Both the position numbers and the translations under genes were made by a program. The notes under the pieces were generated by a model. That model saw nothing but the letters and a program-made list of their open reading frames with translations, was not told the origin of the DNA and did not search any database. From Desulfonatronovibrio sp. (GTDB lineage Bacteria; Desulfobacterota; Desulfovibrionia; Desulfovibrionales; Desulfonatronovibrionaceae), in NCBI GenBank assembly GCA_003558575.1, contig PWPY01000029.1, positions 1-9,910 of the forward strand: DNA of 9,910 bases. The letters run 5' to 3'. Shown piece after piece: positions 5,927-9,910 of the stretch; position 1 is the stretch's first letter; every line of letters starts with the position of its first letter.

Positions 5927-7693
5927 CTATGTCTCATAATATGTTTTAAGGCAGGAACTTCGAACAGGATGCCTGAGCTTGCGCAGGGCCTTGGCTTCAA
6001 TCTGCCTGATCCTTTCTCTGGTTACATTAAACAACTTGCCCACCTCTTCCAAAGTATGGTCTGATTTTTCTCCTATTCCGAACCTTTTGCGCAGAACCTG
6101 TTCTTCTCTCGGAGTCAACTCAGACAAAACCTTGGCAATCTGCTCAGAAAGTTTAGAATTCACAACCTCATCAGCAGGGGCAACGGCTTTTTTATCTTCA
6201 ATAAAGTCACCAAGGCTTGAATCTTCTTCGTCTCCTATGGGAGTCTCAAGGGAGATGGGTTCTTTGGCAATCTTAAGAACTTTTTTAACCTTGTCTATGG
6301 GATAGTCCATGCGTTCCGCTATTTCTTCAGGACTTGGGTCGCGGCCCAACTCCTGAACCAGGTAGCGGGAAGTTCTCACTAATTTGTTGATTGTCTCTAT
6401 CATATGCACAGGGATCCTTATAGTCCTGGCCTGGTCAGCAATGGCCCTGGTAATAGCCTGCCTGATCCACCAGGTGGCATATGTGGAAAATTTATAGCCA
6501 CGCTGGTATTCAAACTTGTCCACTGCCTTCATAAGACCGATATTCCCCTCCTGAATGAGATCAAGAAACTGCAGTCCACGATTAGTATACTTCTTAGCAA
6601 TGCTGACTACCAGTCTGAGGTTGGCTCTTATAAGTTCCTGTTTGGCTCTAAGAGCATCATGATTGCCCCTGTTGATACGCCACAGGATTTCTTCAAGTTC
6701 ATGGACATTATGCATACATTTCTGCTCAAGGCGCTCTAAAATTTCCATTTTGCCGTATATCATTTCTTTGAATGAAAACAGCTCTTCAATGGTCATATCT
6801 AACTTGTCTGCGGCAGCGACAGGGTTTATTTCCCGTTTATCTAATTTTTCCAGAAGACTGAAAAGGTCATCATTGGATAGCCCCAGAGAAAGAATATATG
6901 CACTTAAATCCCTCTGACAGTTATACATCTGGCGGACATAGTCCCCAACTGTTTCAATAATGCGGTCAATAAGAGTTTTTTCAAGTTTGATATTACGCAG
7001 GCATCCAACAACCTCATCCTTATAACCCATTATTTTTTTCTGCAGACCGTATACCCTGCGGTCAATCCTGGCGCATTCATCAAATTTGTCATAAACACTT
7101 CGACGCTTGCGATATATATTTTTTACTTCTTCCAGAAGAGATATCACTCTTTCACGCTGATTCATCTCTTCCTCTGAAGGATCATCTTCTTCAATAGTCT
7201 TGACAACGTCTTTGAGCTTGACTCTTTCTTTCTTCAGGTCTTCACCCACACTGATCAGCTCTTCCACAGCAACAGGCACTTCCACCAGGGAGTATAGTAC
7301 TTCCAGCTCTCCTGCTTCAATTTTCTTGGCAATGACCACTTCACCGTCGCGGTCCAGAAGGCCCACTGCTCCCATTTCCCGCAGATACATCCGCACAGGA
7401 TCACTGCTTCGCGACAAAGTATCTGTAACATCCTCAAGCTTTTCCAAATTGATTGCCATGGTTTCAGCCAACGACTCGGAATCCTCTGGCACAACAGCAA
7501 GAGGCTTGCCCAATTTATCATCTACAATAGCTATATCTAATTGATCAAAGATGGAAATTATCTCTTCTATCTGGTCAGGAGTAGTCACATCTGAAGGAAG
7601 AGCCTTATTAATTTCTTCAAAGGTTAAAAAACCTTTTTTCTTTCCTTCAGCAATAAGGGTCTTAATCTGTTGAACGTCTTTAATGCTACGCAT
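5927..7693 (-). CDS. rpoD: Primary RNA polymerase sigma factor RpoD (sigma-70)
   Basis: Housekeeping sigma factor that directs RNA polymerase to -35/-10 promoters. All regions are present in its 588 residues: region 1.1 (about 1-75), region 1.2 ([11 protein letters not shown], 98-108), a long acidic non-conserved insert (about 135-340), region 2.1-2.4 (from [17 protein letters not shown] at 357, through [16 protein letters not shown] at 403-418), region 3 (about 430-500) and region 4 ([14 protein letters not shown] at 526-539 and the helix-turn-helix [17 protein letters not shown] at 557-573). The insert and overall length fit a group 1 sigma factor of proteobacterial type rather than RpoS or RpoH. 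It follows dnaG by 97 bp on the same strand, the classic primase-sigma pairing. The start is fixed by the N-terminal region 1.1 pattern, with an eight-G ribosome site unusually close. Confidence 0.97.
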   Translation of the reverse strand: MRSIKDVQQIKTLIAEGKKKGFLTFEEINKALPSDVTTPDQIEEIISIFDQLDIAIVDDKLGKPLAVVPEDSESLAETMAINLEKLEDVTDTLSRSSDPVRMYLREMGAVGLLDRDGEVVIAKKIEAGELEVLYSLVEVPVAVEELISVGEDLKKERVKLKDVVKTIEEDDPSEEEMNQRERVISLLEEVKNIYRKRRSVYDKFDECARIDRRVYGLQKKIMGYKDEVVGCLRNIKLEKTLIDRIIETVGDYVRQMYNCQRDLSAYILSLGLSNDDLFSLLEKLDKREINPVAAADKLDMTIEELFSFKEMIYGKMEILERLEQKCMHNVHELEEILWRINRGNHDALRAKQELIRANLRLVVSIAKKYTNRGLQFLDLIQEGNIGLMKAVDKFEYQRGYKFSTYATWWIRQAITRAIADQARTIRIPVHMIETINKLVRTSRYLVQELGRDPSPEEIAERMDYPIDKVKKVLKIAKEPISLETPIGDEEDSSLGDFIEDKKAVAPADEVVNSKLSEQIAKVLSELTPREEQVLRKRFGIGEKSDHTLEEVGKLFNVTRERIRQIEAKALRKLRHPVRSSCLKTYYET

Positions 7694-7695
7694 TA

Positions 7696-7703
7696 CCCCC
7701 CCC
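7696..7703 (-). promoter_or_regulatory. Eight-G ribosome binding site of rpoD
   Basis: On the coding strand, GTA-GGGGGGGG-TA-ATG: an uninterrupted run of eight G residues ends 2 nt before the rpoD start. Its 5' part can pair with the pyrimidine-rich 16S tail (G-C and G-U), but no ordinary AGGAGG is present. Homopolymeric G runs of this length are prone to slippage; a change in length would alter spacing of the site rather than the reading frame. Confidence 0.7.
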
Positions 7704-7738
7704 TACGGAATTAAGTTAATGATTGGCAAACTACTACC

Positions 7739-7768
7739 ATTTTAATGTAATCCAGCGAACAAAAACAA
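7739..7768 (-). promoter_or_regulatory. Candidate internal promoter before rpoD
   Basis: In the 97-bp gap between dnaG and rpoD, TTGTTT (7768-7763) and TAAAAT (7744-7739) lie 18 bp apart on the minus strand, matching 4/6 and 5/6 of the sigma-70 hexamers. Transcription would start about 40 nt before the rpoD ATG. A separate promoter for rpoD is common in this kind of operon, but this match is by eye only. Confidence 0.33.
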
Positions 7769-7791
7769 AGATTAAATGCTCTTCACCAAGT

Positions 7792-9492
7792 TTAAAAAAC
7801 ATTTTGCAAAAGACCAAGTATCCTTTTAACCTCATGCTGATCATTGTTTTTCTGAGCCCTGATAAGGGCCTGCTTAAGGTTTTGCTTGGTCATAGTAGAT
7901 GAAATCTGGGAAATCAGATTCTCGATTTCTATAAAAACCGTAGCCTTGCTTGACCTCAGTGAAGACTCTTCAAGCTTGGATTTAAAATAGAAATCCCACT
8001 CATTAGGGTCAAAATTAAAATCCTCGGCATCCTGAGATTTTTCTTTTATCTTGTTCCAAAATTTTTTTGCCCATGAAGTGCTGAGAATCAGCTCAAGATT
8101 TTTCTGCTCCAGGTCACTTCTGAATTCAGGAAAACAAACTGCAAAGGTAAGTATTTCCCGATCCCTCTGATCTGGTCCTTTTATATCTTGATTTCCCATA
8201 TCCCCATGCGATTGCAGGGCTTGATCTTTTTCTTTTATGCTTTTCCTGAGTTCAACTTCGGTAAGGCCAAGCACACTCGCTACCTTGGGTATATAAAAGG
8301 TTTTCAGGCTCAAATCCCCGAGTCCACTTAAAAAATTACCCACCCAGTTCATAACTTCTTTGGGAGACTTTTCAGTACTTATGGTCTTAAGGCAAAAATC
8401 CAATCCAGCGGATGCTTTCTGTAAAAGATCTTCAAATGCTTTCTCTCCACTTTGTGTCAGCAGGCTGTGAGCATCATCACCCTGGGGAAAAGTCAGCACT
8501 TTACACCCTAAACCAGCACCAAGAATCATCTCCGCGCTTCTCAAGGCAGCATTGCGTCCAGCTCTATCTCCATCAAAAAGAAGAACTACCTCTCTGCACA
8601 ATCCGGAAAGCCTTTTAACCTGAGAAGCTGTAAGAGCTGTCCCCAATACTCCGCAACTGTTGGCGAAACCAAACTGGTGCAAGGCTATGACATCAAGATA
8701 TCCCTCGGTAAGATAAACCTTTTTTGTCTGGGTTATCTTTTTTCTGGCCTGGAACAGACCATATAAATGATCTCCTTTCTTATAGACAGGACTTTCGCTG
8801 CTGTTGAGATACTTGGGTTCACCATCATCCAGAACTCTGCCACCAAAGGCCACAACCATTCCTGAAAGACTAATTATTGGAAAAATAAGTCTGGATCTGA
8901 AACGATCATAAACCCGGCCTTTCTGATTCTGACTGAGGACCCCTGAAAGAACTCCATCTTGGGATGAAAAACCTTTTTTATTCAAAAAATCTGTTAGATT
9001 CTGCCAGCCATCAGGACTCCAGCCCAGCCTGAACTCTCGCACCATTTCTGTGCTAATTTTCCTGGAATCCAAATACTGCCTTGCCTTTTTTCCCTGGTCT
9101 GACCACAGAACATTTAGAAAAAAACTGCCTGCAAGGGAGTTTATCTCCTGGGCTGTACTGACTTTGCTCTTTTCAAGGCGAGATTTTTTTTCATCCTGGA
9201 CAGCAATATGAACACCAGCTTCCTTAGCCAGTTGTCTTACTGCCTCAGCAAAATCAAGGCCATTAATATTTTTATAAAATTCGATAAGATCGCCAGAAGC
9301 CTGGCAACCGAAACAATAATAAAAACCTTTATCCGGACTTACTGTAAAAGACGGTTTGGTCTCTTCATGAAAAGGACAGGGTGCAGACCACCTGTCTCCC
9401 ACTGGACGCAATTCTACATATCTACTGATTATATCGACCAGGGAGAGCCTTGACTTTATTTCAGCGATACTGTTGGAATCTATTGTCGACAT
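7792..9492 (-). CDS. dnaG: DNA primase DnaG
   Basis: Synthesises RNA primers for lagging-strand replication with the DnaB helicase. I place the start at 9492 (566 residues): GGGGA lies about 4 nt upstream, and the family's conserved N-terminal helix begins right after. An in-frame ATG at 9570 would add 26 residues unlike any primase. Domains from Met at 9492: CHC2 zinc finger (Cys39, His42, Cys60, Cys63, in APCPFHEE and FYYCFGCQASGD), RNA-polymerase-basic region with YDRFRSRLIFPI and EPKYLNSSES, Toprim (TEGYLDVIALHQ with Glu263; FDGDRAGR with Asp307 and Asp309), then a less conserved C-terminal helicase-binding part (about 410-566). These positions are nearly those of the E. coli enzyme. It lies between mutS2 and rpoD on the same strand. 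Confidence 0.96.
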   Translation of the reverse strand: MSTIDSNSIAEIKSRLSLVDIISRYVELRPVGDRWSAPCPFHEETKPSFTVSPDKGFYYCFGCQASGDLIEFYKNINGLDFAEAVRQLAKEAGVHIAVQDEKKSRLEKSKVSTAQEINSLAGSFFLNVLWSDQGKKARQYLDSRKISTEMVREFRLGWSPDGWQNLTDFLNKKGFSSQDGVLSGVLSQNQKGRVYDRFRSRLIFPIISLSGMVVAFGGRVLDDGEPKYLNSSESPVYKKGDHLYGLFQARKKITQTKKVYLTEGYLDVIALHQFGFANSCGVLGTALTASQVKRLSGLCREVVLLFDGDRAGRNAALRSAEMILGAGLGCKVLTFPQGDDAHSLLTQSGEKAFEDLLQKASAGLDFCLKTISTEKSPKEVMNWVGNFLSGLGDLSLKTFYIPKVASVLGLTEVELRKSIKEKDQALQSHGDMGNQDIKGPDQRDREILTFAVCFPEFRSDLEQKNLELILSTSWAKKFWNKIKEKSQDAEDFNFDPNEWDFYFKSKLEESSLRSSKATVFIEIENLISQISSTMTKQNLKQALIRAQKNNDQHEVKRILGLLQNVF

Positions 9493-9496
9493 ATTT

Positions 9497-9501
9497 TCCC
9501 C
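9497..9501 (-). promoter_or_regulatory. Ribosome binding site deciding the dnaG start
   Basis: GGGGA lies 4 nt before the ATG at 9492 on the minus strand. The upstream in-frame ATG at 9570 is preceded only by a T/G-rich run and no comparable site, so the shorter form of the primase is preferred. Confidence 0.65.
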
Positions 9502-9554
9502 GTCATAACCAGCAGAACGAAAAACACAGGATACATGGCCTGCACTGAAAACAT

Positions 9555-9591
9555 GGTAAACAGTTACCAAAAAACAAACTTAATTAATTAA
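9555..9591. repeat. Two small dyads in the dnaG leader
   Basis: GGTAA-ACAG-TTACC (9555-9568, perfect 5-bp arms) is followed 11 bp later by the perfect 12-bp palindrome TTAATTAATTAA (9580-9591). Both lie between the candidate dnaG promoter and the start codon. They may be protein sites or weak RNA hairpins; the A/T content makes chance plausible. Confidence 0.3.
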
Positions 9592-9623
9592 GACAGTGAA
9601 TTTATTTGTCCAGATGACTGAAG

Positions 9624-9653
9624 ATAATATTTTATGATTGTTTGCCATAACAA
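9624..9653 (-). promoter_or_regulatory. Candidate dnaG promoter
   Basis: On the minus strand, TTGTTA (9653-9648) and TATTAT (9629-9624) lie 18 bp apart (4/6 and 5/6 of consensus). The predicted start, about 9617, gives a leader of roughly 125 nt for dnaG. The mutS2-dnaG gap of 213 bp is large enough for an independent promoter. Confidence 0.4.
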
Positions 9654-9705
9654 TTACACCACATTAGTGATATATATCGTAATATCTTGAATGGTCACAA
9701 AAATA

Positions 9706-9910
9706 TCAGCTCAGCTCAACTTCAGTCATCCCCTCTCCACCAGTATCTTCAGAAGCGCATTTGAAGGAAGCGACCATGGGGTTCCCCCTGAGGTAATCAT
9801 GCACTGCACTGCGAAGAGCACCGGTTCCTTTACCATGAACGACTTCGAGATGCTTGCGCCCGGCAATAAGAGCATCATCAAGATACTGCTCCAGTTCAGG
9901 CAAAGCCTCA
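9706..9910 (-). CDS. mutS2: Endonuclease MutS2, C-terminal Smr domain (5' part outside window)
   Basis: Only the last 67 codons are present and the frame is open to the right edge. The sequence shows the Smr domain: EALPELEQYLDDALIAG, then VVHGKGTGALR (the HGxGTGxL loop), a YLRGNP stretch, and an end with GGEGMTEVEL, matching the C-terminal Smr nuclease domain of MutS2 proteins. MutS2 suppresses homologous recombination in some bacteria and rescues collided ribosomes in others. A short stand-alone Smr protein cannot be fully excluded, but the DEALPxLExxLDDAL-like lead-in is typical of MutS2. It precedes dnaG on the same strand with a 213-bp gap. Confidence 0.85.
   Translation of the reverse strand, partial: EALPELEQYLDDALIAGRKHLEVVHGKGTGALRSAVHDYLRGNPMVASFKCASEDTGGEGMTEVELS

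Noticed and set aside
5979..7544. Several plus-strand open frames opposite rpoD
   Set aside because: Ser/Leu/Thr-rich low-complexity products are typical of the antisense of a Glu/Lys/Asp-rich gene; none has a credible start.
9493..9570. In-frame upstream ATG extending DnaG by 26 residues
   Set aside because: The extension is unlike primase N-termini and lacks a ribosome site, whereas the ATG at 9492 has GGGGA close upstream and places the zinc-finger residues at the usual positions.
9667..9698. GTGA...TCAC pair in the mutS2-dnaG gap as a CRP/FNR-type site
   Set aside because: The half-sites are 24 bp apart rather than about 6, so the pair does not fit a dimer site of that family.
1..9910. 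CRISPR array, tRNA, transposase or defence-island genes
   Set aside because: No regularly spaced direct repeats, no cloverleaf-like sequence and no such protein signatures were seen on either strand.

Overview
The window reads as ordinary chromosomal DNA from a sulfate-reducing bacterium of the Desulfobacterota, most likely the order Desulfovibrionales. The basis is the style of the RpoD, DnaG, FdhD and MutS2 proteins, an FdhD gene needed for formate dehydrogenase maturation, and base composition that looks moderate (about 40-45% G+C by eye). The genus cannot be fixed from the sequence alone. No tRNA, rRNA, CRISPR array, transposase or phage gene was seen.

Left part (1-2556): the 3' three-fifths of pyrC (dihydroorotase, + strand) faces a leftward psiE-like/fdhD pair. 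The gap between the converging pyrC and fdhD is almost filled by one long imperfect inverted repeat of about 180 bp, the most structured non-coding piece of the window. The 270-bp gap to the right of psiE is a divergent promoter region with a hairpin next to a perfect 15-bp palindrome.

Middle part (2557-5016): a rightward 427-residue protein has an N-terminal glutamine-amidotransferase-like (BPL_N type) domain and an unassigned C-terminal half. It runs tail-to-tail into, and overlaps by 25 bp, a leftward pair: a small membrane protein with a SHOCT-like tail and an HD-domain phosphohydrolase, joined by an ATGA stop/start overlap. A hairpin element with perfect 12-bp arms and a T-run separates this pair from the genes upstream.

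Right part (5017-9910): a leftward block of mutS2 (3' end only), dnaG, rpoD, a secreted SNase-type nuclease with an Ada-like zinc-binding tail, and a 61-residue acidic orphan. This is the core of the macromolecular synthesis operon (primase plus primary sigma factor), with a nuclease gene attached 9 bp behind rpoD. The rpoD start codon is preceded, at 2 nt, by an uninterrupted run of eight G residues that serves as its ribosome binding site.

No clear new defence or mobile system is visible. The best leads are the long inverted repeat, the BPL_N/HD/SHOCT group of unknown role, the nuclease-Ada fusion behind rpoD, the atypical cysteines of FdhD, and the G8 tract in the rpoD translation start.
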